A stretch of 64,000 bases of DNA from Shinella sp. PSBB067 (GCF_016839145.1 NZ_CP069303.1:1054001-1118000), one strand, 5' to 3'. Shown: positions 8,312 through 19,400, counted from the first letter of the stretch. Translations and numbers: made by a program. The notes: generated from the sequence alone by a model not told the origin.

Positions 8312-11300
8312 ATGCGCCTCGACCGACTGGACCTCGTCCGCTACGGCAAGTTCACCGACCGCAGCCTCGATTTCGGCGTGGTGCAGCCGGGCAGGCCCGA
8401 TTTCCACCTCGTCCACGGCCCCAACGAGGCCGGCAAGTCGACGCTGTTTTCCGCCTATCTCGACCTGCTTTTCGGCATCGAGAAGTCGAGCGCCTACGGC
8501 TTCCTCCATCCCTACCCGCTGATGCGCGTCGGTGGGCGGCTGTCCCTCGGCCCGGAGCGGCACGAGGCCTACCGCCTCAAGCGCAACCAGGGCTCCCTCG
8601 TCACGGCGGACGACCGGACGCTGCCGGACGCGCTCTTCGCCTCGGTCCTCGGCGGCATGGATCGCAATGCCTATCGCACCATGTTCTCGCTCGACGACGA
8701 GAGCATCGAGAAGGGCGGCGAGGACATCCTCAAGAGCGAGGGCGAGCTCGGCGCGATGCTGTTTTCCGCCAGTTCCGGCCTCTCCGACATGGCGTCGGGC
8801 CTTGCCGCGCTGAAGGCCGAGGCGGATGAATTCTACCGTCCCGCCGGCCGCAAGCACGGCCTGTCGATCCTGAAGGCGGAAATCGAGGCCCTCGCCGCCG
8901 AGCGCAAGGCACTGGATGTTGCCGCCCGCGACTACGGTCTTCTGGTCCGCGAGCGCGATGCCGCCGCCGAGCGCCACGAAGAGGCGGCCGCCGCCCGCGC
9001 CGAGGCCCGTTCCGCGCTCGCCGAGGCCGAGCGCAGCCTTTCCGCGCTGCCGTGTCTGCGCCGCCTGCGGGCCCTCCGCACCGAACTCGGCGCCTTCGAG
9101 CTCGGCGATTCCCCGCCTGCGGCCTGGCGCGCCCTTCTCGGCGAACTCGCCCGGCAGGAGGTGGAGATCGGCGCGCGCGGCACGCGGGTGGTCATGGAGC
9201 GCGAGCGGCACGCCGAGGAGCGCGCCGCACTCGCCGAGGACGACGCCGTGCTTTCGGCCGGGCCGGATGTTGCGGCGCTTTCGGGCTCTGCGCTGGAAGC
9301 ACGCTTCCGCACCGCCGCCATGGACCTTTCTGGCCGCGAGGCCGACCGCGACCGGCTGGCCGCGACGACAGCAGCGGGCCTGGCAACGCTTGGCCTTCCG
9401 GTGGAGAGCGATCCGGCGGAGATCCTGCTGCCGGAGGGGCTTGCCGACCGGCTCACCGCGCTCCTGTCACAAAGGTCGACGCTAGCCGAGCGCTCCGCCG
9501 CGGCCATCCGGGAGCGGATCGAAGCGGAAAAGGCGCTGGCGGCGACGGACACGAAGCGCGGCGAGGCCTCGGACGCCGAGGCGGAAGAGAACGCCCGGTC
9601 CGCGCTCGGCGCGATCCTGCGCGCCACCCGCTCCGGCGATCTTCCCGCCCGCCTGCGCGAAGCCCGGCGCCTTCTCGTGCTGGCCCGGCAGGAAGCCGAT
9701 GGAGCAACGGCAAGGCTTGCACCGTGGACGGGCGCGACGGCGGCGCTCGTGGCCATGGCCGTTCCGGCGCCCGACGAGCTGGAGAGCCTGCGCAAGCGAT
9801 ACGATGCATCGGCCGAGGCCCTCCACCGCCAGCGCGAGCAGGTTGCGGCGCAGGAAACGGACGTCGCCGCCGCGAAGGCAACGCTCGATGCGCTCCGGAC
9901 GACGACGGGCGCGGCCGGCGAGGAGCAGGCGGCATCGTTGCGCGCCGTGCGTGACGCGGCCTGGCAGGATCATCGGAGCACGTTGGACGAAAAATCCGCC
10001 TCCGTCTTCGAGAACGCCATGCGCGAGGACGACCGCGCGACCGATACGCGGCTGCGCAATGCAGACCGGCTTTCGGAAATCCGCATCCTCGAGCGGACGG
10101 TCGCCGAGGGCTCGGCGCGCCTTCAAGCCCTCGGCGGCGACACGGTGCGGCTGGAACAGGCGAAGGCGGGCATCGAAACGCAGGTATCCGTCATCGCCGC
10201 GCGCCTCGGGCTTCCCGCGGAAACGCCGCTGGCGGAGATCGCTTCCTGGCTCGAACGGCGGTCCGCGGCGCTGGAAAAATCTGCCCTCCTCGCCCGGCAG
10301 GAGACCGAGGCGGCCCTCGTCGAACAGGATGCGCGGGACGTGCTGGCGCGGCTGTCGTCTCTCGTTCCCGTCGGCCTTGCCGAGGGGGCGACCCTCGACG
10401 AGGCGCTTTTCCTCGCGGAGGACCGGCTGGAGGCACTGAAGACCGCCCACGCCGAGCGGCTTGCGGCGGCCGAGCATCTGGCCCGCGCGAAACGCGATGC
10501 GGAGACGCGCGCCAGGGCGGCCGAGGATGCCGCATCGGCGCTCGCCGCATGGCATGCGGACTGGCAGGATGCGATCGTCGGCACCTGGCTTGCGACCGGC
10601 GATGCACCGGGCGAGCCCGAACGGCTCGCGGCCCTGCTGCCGGCCCTCCAGACGCTCGCCGGCAATGTCGAGCGCCGGCGCGAGCTGGACCACCGCATCG
10701 ACGCCATGCACCGCGACCAGCGGGATTACGCCGGCCACGCCCGCCGTCTCGCCGAACGCCTTGCCGAACCCTTCGATGCGGATGATCCGCTTTCCACCGT
10801 CGCGGCCCTTGCCGGCCGCCTTGCCGCGGCCCGCTCGGTCCGCGAACGCTGCGCGGCCATCGACAAGGCCCTCGTGCGGCTCGACGAGGAGGAAAGGGAG
10901 CTGGCGGAACGACGCGCGGTCCTTGCCGCGCGGCAGTCGGAAATCTTCGCCTTCCTCGGTTGCGACACGCTCGCGGAAGCCGAAATCCTGCTGGACGCCT
11001 ACCGCAGGCGGGACGACGTGCTCTCCCGTGTCGGGGAGGCGGCGCGCGATCTCGTGCAGCAGATGCGGGCGGAGACGGTCGAGGAGGCCGAGGCGTTGCT
11101 TGCGGCGGTCGACGAGGATCAGCTTGCCGCGGAAAAGGGCGACCTCTCGGCACGCCTCGACGAGCTCGACCGTTCGGTGCAGGAACAGCACCTGGCAAGG
11201 GCGAGGGCCGAGGAGGCGCTGTCGCGGATCGCCGGCAGCGACGAGGCGGCGGCGCTGGAGGAGCGGCGGCGCACGGCGCTGGTCGAGCTTGCGGAGCGGT

Positions 11301-11776
11301 CGCGGCGCTATCTTTCGACGCGCGCCGGCATCTTGGCGGCCGAACAGGCCCTGCGGCTCTACCGTGAGCGCCACCGCAGCGCGATGATGGAGCGCGCCTC
11401 GCGGACCTTCCGCGACATCACCGGCGGGGAATATGCCGGCCTGTCGACGGTGCTGGAAAAGGATGGCGAGTTCCTCGTCGTCAACGCCGCCTCCGGCGGC
11501 TCGAAGCTTGCGAGGGACCTTTCCAAGGGAACGCGCTTCCAGCTCTACCTCGCGCTGCGCGTCGCGGGCTACCACGAGATCGCCGCAAGCCGCGAGATCG
11601 TGCCCTTCATCGCCGACGACATCATGGAGACCTTCGACGATCGCCGGGCGCTGAACGCGCTTCGCGTCATGGGCGAGATGGCACGCGGCGGGCAGGTGAT
11701 CTACCTGACGCACCACCAGCACCTGAAAGCGCTCGCACGGCAGGCATGCCCGGACGTGACGATCCATGAATTGTGA
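8312..11776 (+). CDS. SbcC/Rad50-like AAA ATPase (YhaN type)
   Basis: The 1154-residue protein is built like an SMC/Rad50 ATPase: an N-terminal half-domain with Walker A GPNEAGKS at 36–43, about 900 residues of Ala/Glu/Arg-rich coiled coil broken by short non-helical pieces, and a C-terminal half-domain. The latter has a signature-like LARDLSKGTRFQLYLALR region near 1065–1085, a Walker B FIADDIMETFDD starting about 1099, and an LTHH switch. The zinc-hook CxxC is not evident in the middle. It overlaps the operon of the nuclease (3-bp gap), so the two almost certainly form one complex for DNA end processing or repair. A role in defence against foreign DNA is possible but unsupported. Confidence 0.88.
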   Translation: MRLDRLDLVRYGKFTDRSLDFGVVQPGRPDFHLVHGPNEAGKSTLFSAYLDLLFGIEKSSAYGFLHPYPLMRVGGRLSLGPERHEAYRLKRNQGSLVTADDRTLPDALFASVLGGMDRNAYRTMFSLDDESIEKGGEDILKSEGELGAMLFSASSGLSDMASGLAALKAEADEFYRPAGRKHGLSILKAEIEALAAERKALDVAARDYGLLVRERDAAAERHEEAAAARAEARSALAEAERSLSALPCLRRLRALRTELGAFELGDSPPAAWRALLGELARQEVEIGARGTRVVMERERHAEERAALAEDDAVLSAGPDVAALSGSALEARFRTAAMDLSGREADRDRLAATTAAGLATLGLPVESDPAEILLPEGLADRLTALLSQRSTLAERSAAAIRERIEAEKALAATDTKRGEASDAEAEENARSALGAILRATRSGDLPARLREARRLLVLARQEADGATARLAPWTGATAALVAMAVPAPDELESLRKRYDASAEALHRQREQVAAQETDVAAAKATLDALRTTTGAAGEEQAASLRAVRDAAWQDHRSTLDEKSASVFENAMREDDRATDTRLRNADRLSEIRILERTVAEGSARLQALGGDTVRLEQAKAGIETQVSVIAARLGLPAETPLAEIASWLERRSAALEKSALLARQETEAALVEQDARDVLARLSSLVPVGLAEGATLDEALFLAEDRLEALKTAHAERLAAAEHLARAKRDAETRARAAEDAASALAAWHADWQDAIVGTWLATGDAPGEPERLAALLPALQTLAGNVERRRELDHRIDAMHRDQRDYAGHARRLAERLAEPFDADDPLSTVAALAGRLAAARSVRERCAAIDKALVRLDEEERELAERRAVLAARQSEIFAFLGCDTLAEAEILLDAYRRRDDVLSRVGEAARDLVQQMRAETVEEAEALLAAVDEDQLAAEKGDLSARLDELDRSVQEQHLARARAEEALSRIAGSDEAAALEERRRTALVELAERSRRYLSTRAGILAAEQALRLYRERHRSAMMERASRTFRDITGGEYAGLSTVLEKDGEFLVVNAASGGSKLARDLSKGTRFQLYLALRVAGYHEIAASREIVPFIADDIMETFDDRRALNALRVMGEMARGGQVIYLTHHQHLKALARQACPDVTIHEL

Positions 11777-11934
11777 CGGGCGGACGGCCGATGCCGGCCA
11801 GGCTTTGACGCCCTGAACTTGACTTGCGGGGGGTTAAGTGTTTCTTGGCGCACCATCGGCACCGCCCGCATGAACTGCTTCGCGCGGCGCGCCGCTCTGG
11901 CAATTCCGGAAACGCTCCGGGCAAACGGACAGGC

Positions 11935-12357
11935 ATGAACATCAGGACCGGCAAAGAGACGGCGATCTGGGAGCGGGGCTTTGCGCCCGTCGGCTTCCTC
12001 GTGCTGCTCGTTACGCTGTTCCTCTCGCAGTTCGCGCTGCCGGGCGATACGAGCGCTGCGGGCCATCCGCAGCGCTCGGCCGCCGAAGGCGGCGTCGCCC
12101 CGTCGCCGCTTTCCGCCGCGGGCGACGAGCTCTGGTTCCCGGCCGGCAGCCATGCGGAACGGCGCATTGCCAAGGCCAAGACCGGCCTGCCGGAAGGCGA
12201 TGCCGGCGGCAAGGCGCTCGTTGCGGGCGTGGGCGCGTTGCTCTATCCGTTCGAAACGGCCTCGTGCGAGGCTTTTCCCGCCGCTGGCGATGCGGCCACG
12301 GCCTCTGCCGGCCATGCCGCGTTCCGCAGCCGCGCGCCTCCGGCTTCCGCCGCCTAG
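11935..12357 (+). CDS. Hypothetical protein with one N-terminal membrane segment
   Basis: The 140-residue frame starts MNIRTGKETAIWERG, followed by a single hydrophobic helix (about residues 17–36, FLVLLVTLFLSQFALP) and a low-complexity Ala/Gly/Pro-rich tail that contains one FPAGSHAERRIAKAK segment. Topology suggests a signal-anchored periplasmic protein. The Shine-Dalgarno is weak (GGACAGG). I recognise no domain. It lies 158 bp after the YhaN-like gene and 108 bp before secDF. Composition-driven open frames are common in DNA this GC-rich, so the gene is plausible but not certain. Confidence 0.5.
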   Translation: MNIRTGKETAIWERGFAPVGFLVLLVTLFLSQFALPGDTSAAGHPQRSAAEGGVAPSPLSAAGDELWFPAGSHAERRIAKAKTGLPEGDAGGKALVAGVGALLYPFETASCEAFPAAGDAATASAGHAAFRSRAPPASAA

Positions 12358-12465
12358 GCCCTGTGGCGTCTGCGACGCCGCGCCATTCGATTGAAATCCC
12401 GATCCCAGCGGACGGCGCCGACTTCACCCGTCGCGTCCGTCCGGCAGTTGAAGTGGAACGACCCC

Positions 12466-15003
<2,538 letters not shown>

Positions 15004-15008
15004 AATGG

Positions 15009-15034
15009 AACGGGCGCCCATTGGGCGCCCGTTT
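15009..15034. terminator. Terminator hairpin between secDF and the FAD dehydrogenase
   Basis: CGGGCGCCC (15011–15019) pairs with GGGCGCCCG (15023–15031), extended by AA/TT, with a 3-nt loop. T-rich sequence follows on the plus strand. It lies between two convergent genes. Confidence 0.82.
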
Positions 15035-15038
15035 CGTT

Positions 15039-16163
15039 TCAGGGGAAGCGCGCGGGGCTGAAGGTCCCGGCCCCGATGCCCTCGCGGGCGAGCGGCTCCG
15101 GCACCGGGCTTTCCGTGAGGAGCGCGGCGGCGAGGCTGCCGAGCGCGGGCGAGGTGAGGATGCCGTAGCCGCCCTGGCCGGCGAGCCAGAAGAAGGACGG
15201 CTCGTCCTTCGCCGGCCCTACGACGGGCAGGCGGTCGGCGGAGAAGCTGCGCATGCCGGCCCAGCTGCGGAAGACGCGGCGCACGCTGAGCGTCGTCGCC
15301 TCCTCGACATAATGCGCGGCATAGGCGACGTCGATTTCCTCCGGCTGCACGTCGGCGGGCTCGCAGGGCGTGGCGTCGGCCGGCGAGGCGAGCAGGCGGC
15401 CGCCCTCCGGCTTGAAGTAGAAGCTGTCCTCGATCTCGTTCATTTCCGGCAGGCTGCCCGCATCCACGCCCTCCGGCAGGTCGACCGTGACGGCGGTGCG
15501 CCGGTGCGGTACGATGCCCACCGGTGCAACGCCGGACAGGCCGGCGACCGTATCCGCCCAGCCGCCCGCCGCATTGACCAGCACGCCGGCGCAAAGGGTT
15601 TCGCCACCAGCCTCGATTAGCCATCGGCCGCCCTCCCGGCGGGCGCCGGTGAACGGGCGTCTTTCGAGGACCTGCGCGCCGTTGTGCCGGGCATGGCGGG
15701 CATAGGCCTGCAGGAGCGCATCCACCTCGATGTCCCAGTAATCAGGGTCGAAATAGGCGGCCGCGACATAGGCCGGGTTCATGATGGGCGCGCGGGCCAG
15801 AAGCGCGGCCTCGTCCAGCCATTCGACGGCGACGCCGAGCGCCTTCGTCTGCTCGAAGCGTTCGCGCACCAGCGCTGCCTTGTCCTCGGCCCCGAACATG
15901 ATGCTGCCGCGCGCAATGAGAAGCGGCACGGCGGCAAAGCCTTCCGGCGGGTTCGCCATGAAGGCGTGGCTGGCGCGGGCGAGCGCGTTCACCAGGGGTG
16001 CGTTGTCGCGCAGGGTGAATTCGGCGGCCGAGCGGCCGGTGCTGTGGTAGCCGAGCGCTTCCTCCCGCTCCAGCACCACGACGGAGCGGTGCGGGCTGAG
16101 GAAATAGGCAAGCGACAGGCCGGCAATACCGCCGCCGATGATCGCGATGTCGAAAGTCTGCAT
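15039..16163 (-). CDS. FAD-dependent D-amino-acid dehydrogenase, DauA-like
   Basis: The 374-residue flavoprotein of the DAO family opens with an FAD-binding Rossmann motif, IIGGGIAGLSLAYFL, then LEREEALGYHSTGRSAAEF and, near the C-terminus, FFWLAGQGGYGI. From memory the sequence closely parallels Pseudomonas aeruginosa DauA (D-arginine dehydrogenase): GYHSTGRSAA, the EEATTLSVRR segment and the W-A-G-x-RSF stretch all recur. DauA oxidises D-arginine and D-lysine to 2-keto acids in the cytoplasm or at the membrane. The GGAGG Shine-Dalgarno lies 6 nt before the ATG. Upstream on the same strand are a LysR regulator and a basic-amino-acid binding protein, which support the substrate guess. Substrate is inferred; glycine oxidase-like activity is the alternative. 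Confidence 0.8.
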   Translation of the reverse strand: MQTFDIAIIGGGIAGLSLAYFLSPHRSVVVLEREEALGYHSTGRSAAEFTLRDNAPLVNALARASHAFMANPPEGFAAVPLLIARGSIMFGAEDKAALVRERFEQTKALGVAVEWLDEAALLARAPIMNPAYVAAAYFDPDYWDIEVDALLQAYARHARHNGAQVLERRPFTGARREGGRWLIEAGGETLCAGVLVNAAGGWADTVAGLSGVAPVGIVPHRRTAVTVDLPEGVDAGSLPEMNEIEDSFYFKPEGGRLLASPADATPCEPADVQPEEIDVAYAAHYVEEATTLSVRRVFRSWAGMRSFSADRLPVVGPAKDEPSFFWLAGQGGYGILTSPALGSLAAALLTESPVPEPLAREGIGAGTFSPARFP

Positions 16164-16245
16164 GGCCGCCTCCGTCTGTCAGGAGAGAAAGGCCTACGAA
16201 AGCTGCCGATATTCTTCAAATTTATAGTGCTGAAGGTGGGTATCA

Positions 16246-17199
16246 TCAGGATTGATGCGGTTCGCCCCAGCGCCAGGCAGGCACGTCGGCAATATGGGCG
16301 AGGAAGGCGCGCTCGGCCGGGTTGAGCGCCGAGCCGGGATTGGTGATGCGGAAGGTTTCCGTCACCGGCAGGTCGTCATAGGGCGGCAGTTGCCAGAGCT
16401 CGCCGGCGGCCAGCGCCGGCGCGGTGAGATGCGCCGGCAGCATGCCGATGCCGGCATTGGCGACGACGAGGCGCAGCACCTCCTCGACGTTGAAGGCCAG
16501 CGCCCGCACCTGCTGGCCGAAGGAGCCGACGGCGCGCACGGCCGTCACCGGCCCCATATGCGGGCCGCCCAGCACGTCGGCGAGGAAGCTGACATAGGGT
16601 TCGCCGCGCAGGTCCTCCAGCCGCGCGTCGCGCCTGCCGAACAGCCGGTGCCCGCGGCCGCAATAGAGCGCATAGCGCTCGTAGCAGAAGGGCACCTTGT
16701 CCAGCCCCTCGGGAATGATGCCGTCCGAAAGGCCGAGCGTCGCCACGCCCCGCTCGACCGAGCGGATGACGTCCGTCGTCGTCTCGACCGTCACGCCGAC
16801 GGTGACGCGCGGATGCAGCCGGAAGAAATCGGCGATCGCCCGGTCCCATTCCGGGTTCATGGCGTGGCTGACGGCGTGGATGGTGATGTGCCCGGCAATG
16901 TCCTCGCCGGAGGGCTCCATCGCCTCCGGCAGGCGCACGATGGCGGTGAAGATGTCGCGGCAGAGCGCATGCAGCCGCTCGCCGGCCTCCGTCAGCTCGA
17001 AGCGGCCGGGGCTGCGGTCGATCAGCCGGTGGCCGACCGATTGCTCCAGCCGTTTCAGCGCCATGCTGACGGCCGGCTGTTGCAGCAGCAGCCGGTTCGC
17101 CGCCCGCGTGATCGAGCCTTCCTCCACCACGACGACGAAGGTGCGCAGGAGGTTCCAGTCGAGATTGTGGGCGAAGCGTTCGAGGCGGTTGATCGGCAT
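16246..17199 (-). CDS. LysR-family transcriptional regulator
   Basis: The 317-residue regulator has the N-terminal LysR winged helix-turn-helix (about 17–75) with WNLLRTFVVVVEEGSITRAA and LLLQQPAVSMALKRLEQ, followed by a substrate-binding effector domain. It sits directly upstream of the DauA-like gene in the same orientation, 82 bp apart. That gap contains an AT-rich stretch with CTATAAATTTGAAGAATAT that could hold a promoter and LysR site. A 10-bp palindrome, CCTAGCTAGG (17203–17212), overlaps its own Shine-Dalgarno region and could serve autoregulation. Probable target: the dehydrogenase and possibly the binding-protein gene; inferred from location only. Confidence 0.9.
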   Translation of the reverse strand: MPINRLERFAHNLDWNLLRTFVVVVEEGSITRAANRLLLQQPAVSMALKRLEQSVGHRLIDRSPGRFELTEAGERLHALCRDIFTAIVRLPEAMEPSGEDIAGHITIHAVSHAMNPEWDRAIADFFRLHPRVTVGVTVETTTDVIRSVERGVATLGLSDGIIPEGLDKVPFCYERYALYCGRGHRLFGRRDARLEDLRGEPYVSFLADVLGGPHMGPVTAVRAVGSFGQQVRALAFNVEEVLRLVVANAGIGMLPAHLTAPALAAGELWQLPPYDDLPVTETFRITNPGSALNPAERAFLAHIADVPAWRWGEPHQS

Positions 17200-17260
17200 G
17201 TCCCTAGCTAGGACGGCGGGGCGGGGGAAGGCAAGGGCTCTTGCCCTGTGCGGCCGGGCT

Positions 17261-17419
17261 GCCCCTCATCCCGCTGCCGCGACCTTCTCCCCGCAAGCGG
17301 GGAGAAGGGGGATGGTGCACTGCTTCCCCAAGCAACTCTGGCAGAGAGGAAGGAAAGCGGTTCCGCTTGTTTCCTTCTCCCCGCTTGCGGGGAGGTGGCC
17401 GGCAGGCCGGATGAGGGGC
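17261..17419. repeat. RIME-type palindromic intergenic repeat
   Basis: This 159-bp element fills most of the 239-bp gap between the LysR and binding-protein genes. It has matching inverted ends (GCCCCTCATCC… at 17261 and …GGATGAGGGGC ending 17419) and two internal palindromes: 12-bp arms CCTTCTCCCCGC at 17283–17308, and a near-identical copy in the other orientation at 17371–17398. This architecture and the motif CCTCATCCGGCCTGCCGGCC match the Rhizobium-specific intergenic mosaic elements (RIME) I know. In RNA it would fold strongly and could mark the 3' end of the binding-protein transcript. Confidence 0.85.
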
Positions 17420-17438
17420 GCGCTACGCCCCCCCACGC

Positions 17439-18215
17439 TCACTTCATCGTATAGATATCGATCGAGAAGTACTTGTCGTTGATCTTCTGATACGTCCCGT
17501 CCTCGCGGATGGCCTTCAGCGCGGCGTTCAGCTTCTCGCGCAGGTCGTTGTCGTCCTGGCGCACGGCGATGCCGACGCCTTCGCCGACGAATTTCGGATC
17601 GGTGATGGGCTTGCCGATCAGTTCGCAGCAGGCCTTGCCGTCGTCGTTCTTGGTGACCCAGTCGAGCAGCGGGATCATGTCGCCGACCTGAAGGTCGAGG
17701 CGGCCGTTGGCCATGTCGAGATTCACCTCGTCCTGCGTCGGGTAGAGCTTGATGTCGGCGTCGGGATAGACGGCGGCCGCATAGTCGGCCTGCGTGGTGC
17801 CGGACTGGGCGCCGATGGTCTTGCCCTTCATGCCTTCATTGGTGAAATCCGTGATGCCGGAATTCTTCGGCGCGGCATGGGTCATGGCGGCGAGATAGTA
17901 GGGGTCGGTGAAGGCGACCTGCTTCTTGCGCTCCTCGGTGATGAACATCGAGGCGATGATCATGTCGTATTTCTTGGCGATGAGGCCCGGAATGATGCCG
18001 TCCCAGTCCTGGCCGACGACGTCGCATTCCACCTTCATCTTCTCGCAGAGCGCAAGGCCGATTTCCACGTCGAAGCCGCCGAGATTGCCGGCCGAATCCT
18101 GGAAGTTGAAGGGCGGATAGGCGCCCTCCGTGCCGATCTTCAGCGTTTCGGCGGATGCGGCGGCCGAAAGCAGGGTGGAGCTTGCGAGAGCCAGCGCAAG
18201 AAGCATTTTTTTCAT
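17439..18215 (-). CDS. Periplasmic substrate-binding protein, basic amino acid ABC transporter
   Basis: The 258-residue SBP_bac_3 protein starts with a Sec signal peptide (MKKMLLALALASSTLLSAAASA). The mature part has the polar-amino-acid family pattern: LKIGTEGAYPPFNFQDSAGNLGGFDVEIG-type opening, DWDGIIPGLIAKKYDMIIASM, FTDPYYL, and GAQSGTTQADYA. The hinge regions resemble lysine/arginine/ornithine or histidine binding proteins (ArgT/HisJ). No permease or ATPase gene is adjacent, so it must work with components encoded elsewhere. The ATG at 18215 has GGGGAAC upstream, but that sequence is locked in a perfect hairpin. It lies upstream of lysR and the DauA-like gene, suggesting uptake of arginine/lysine-type substrates. 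Confidence 0.88.
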   Translation of the reverse strand: MKKMLLALALASSTLLSAAASAETLKIGTEGAYPPFNFQDSAGNLGGFDVEIGLALCEKMKVECDVVGQDWDGIIPGLIAKKYDMIIASMFITEERKKQVAFTDPYYLAAMTHAAPKNSGITDFTNEGMKGKTIGAQSGTTQADYAAAVYPDADIKLYPTQDEVNLDMANGRLDLQVGDMIPLLDWVTKNDDGKACCELIGKPITDPKFVGEGVGIAVRQDDNDLREKLNAALKAIREDGTYQKINDKYFSIDIYTMK

Positions 18216-18219
18216 GGTT

Positions 18220-18252
18220 GTTCCCCATTGGTGATTGCGAGCAATGGGGAAC
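18220..18252 (-). promoter_or_regulatory. Leader hairpin that buries the Shine-Dalgarno of the binding-protein gene
   Basis: A perfect 11-bp inverted repeat, GTTCCCCATTG (18220–18230) and CAATGGGGAAC (18242–18252), with an 11-nt loop. On the minus-strand mRNA the 3' arm contains GGGGAAC, the only Shine-Dalgarno candidate, four nt before the ATG. The hairpin would block initiation until melted or bound. Confidence 0.65.
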
Positions 18253-18266
18253 GGTAGCGCGGGGCC

Positions 18267-18320
18267 GCGCATAAACGAAATAGATAGCCATGATGTCAGC
18301 TATCATTTCAGTTTATGCGC
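18267..18320. promoter_or_regulatory. 54-bp imperfect palindrome between aldo/keto reductase and binding-protein genes
   Basis: Arms of 22 nt begin with perfect GCGCATAAAC (18267–18276) and GTTTATGCGC (18311–18320) and end with perfect GATAGC/GCTATC, about 18 of 22 positions pairing around a 10-nt centre. No T-run follows, so an operator is as likely as a terminator. It sits where the binding-protein promoter should be. Confidence 0.55.
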
Positions 18321-18330
18321 TTTGCCGGTT

Positions 18331-19317
18331 TTACCAGCGCTGGTGGACATGCGGCGCGACGAGGCGCTCATAGACCTCGCGCGTCGCTTCCATCACGTTT
18401 TCCGGGATGGGCGGCAGGCTCGCGGCGGCGGCATTGGCCTTCGCCTGTCCGGCGTTGCGTGCGCCCGGAATCACGACGCTGACGGCATCCGCCACCAGGA
18501 TCCAGCGCAGCGCGAAGGCCGCCATGGTCTCGCCCGCCGGCACCAGCGCGCGGATTTCCTCGACGGCCTCAAGGCCCGTCTCGAACGGCACGCCCGCAAA
18601 GGTCTCGCCGACGTCGAAGGCGTCGCCATGGCGGTTGAAGTTGCGGTGGTCGTCGGCGGCGAAGGCGGTGTCCCGCGTGATCTTGCCGGAGAGCAGGCCG
18701 CTTGCCAGCGGCACGCGGGCGATGACTGCGACCTTGCGGCGCGCGGCTTCCTGGAAGAAGAGCCGCGCGGGGCGCTGGCGGAAGATGTTGTAGATGATCT
18801 GCACGCTGACGACGCCGGGATATTCTATCGCCTTCAGCGCTTCCTCGACCTTCTCGACGCTGACGCCGTAGTCGGCGATCTTGCCGGCGGCCTTGATCTC
18901 CTCCAGCGCCTGGAACACCTCGGGGCGGTAGTAGACCTCGGTTGGCGGGCAATGCAGTTGCACGAGGTCGAGACGCTCGACGCCGAGATTCTTCAGGCTC
19001 CGGTCGATGAAGCCCTCAAGGTTCTCTTTGTTGTAGCCGTCCGCCACATGCGGGGAGAGCCGGCGGCCGGCCTTGGTCGCCACCATCGGGCGCTCGCCGC
19101 CGCGTTCCTTCAGCACGTCGGCGATGATCTTCTCCGAGCGACCGTCGCCATAGACGTCGGCCGTGTCGACGAACGTCAGGCCGGCATCGAGCGCGGCGTG
19201 AAGGGCGGCGCGGCCGTCCGCCTCGCTGACGTCACCCCAGGCGCCGCCGATCTGCCAGGCGCCGAAACCGATATCCGTGGTGGTGAAGCCCGTGCGGCCG
19301 AATGTGCGATGTCTCAT
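18331..19317 (-). CDS. Aldo/keto reductase
   Basis: The 328-residue NADPH-dependent oxidoreductase folds as a TIM barrel. It carries the AKR features GFGAWQIGGAWG near the start, FVDTADVYGDGRSEKIIADVLKE (catalytic Asp and Tyr), the catalytic Lys in VATKAGRR, and the C-terminal VIPGARNAGQAKAN cofactor motif. It resembles the general aldehyde-reductase subfamily found across Rhizobiales; the substrate cannot be told. It lies 83 bp downstream of hutD on the same strand and could be read through from the hut operon, but no functional link to histidine breakdown is evident. ATG at 19317 is followed at once by the conserved RHRTFGRTG start. Confidence 0.92.
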   Translation of the reverse strand: MRHRTFGRTGFTTTDIGFGAWQIGGAWGDVSEADGRAALHAALDAGLTFVDTADVYGDGRSEKIIADVLKERGGERPMVATKAGRRLSPHVADGYNKENLEGFIDRSLKNLGVERLDLVQLHCPPTEVYYRPEVFQALEEIKAAGKIADYGVSVEKVEEALKAIEYPGVVSVQIIYNIFRQRPARLFFQEAARRKVAVIARVPLASGLLSGKITRDTAFAADDHRNFNRHGDAFDVGETFAGVPFETGLEAVEEIRALVPAGETMAAFALRWILVADAVSVVIPGARNAGQAKANAAAASLPPIPENVMEATREVYERLVAPHVHQRW

Positions 19318-19400
19318 GAAAATGTCTCCCGGCAAATTGATTGTGCCGGGAGGTAGCACTCCGATGGGAGGCCGACAAGGAAATCGCTTCCGCCAAAGGC

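Noticed and set aside
17261..17419. CRISPR-like or insertion-sequence remnant
   Set aside because: Only two palindromes, no spacers, no transposase fragment; the RIME pattern explains it.
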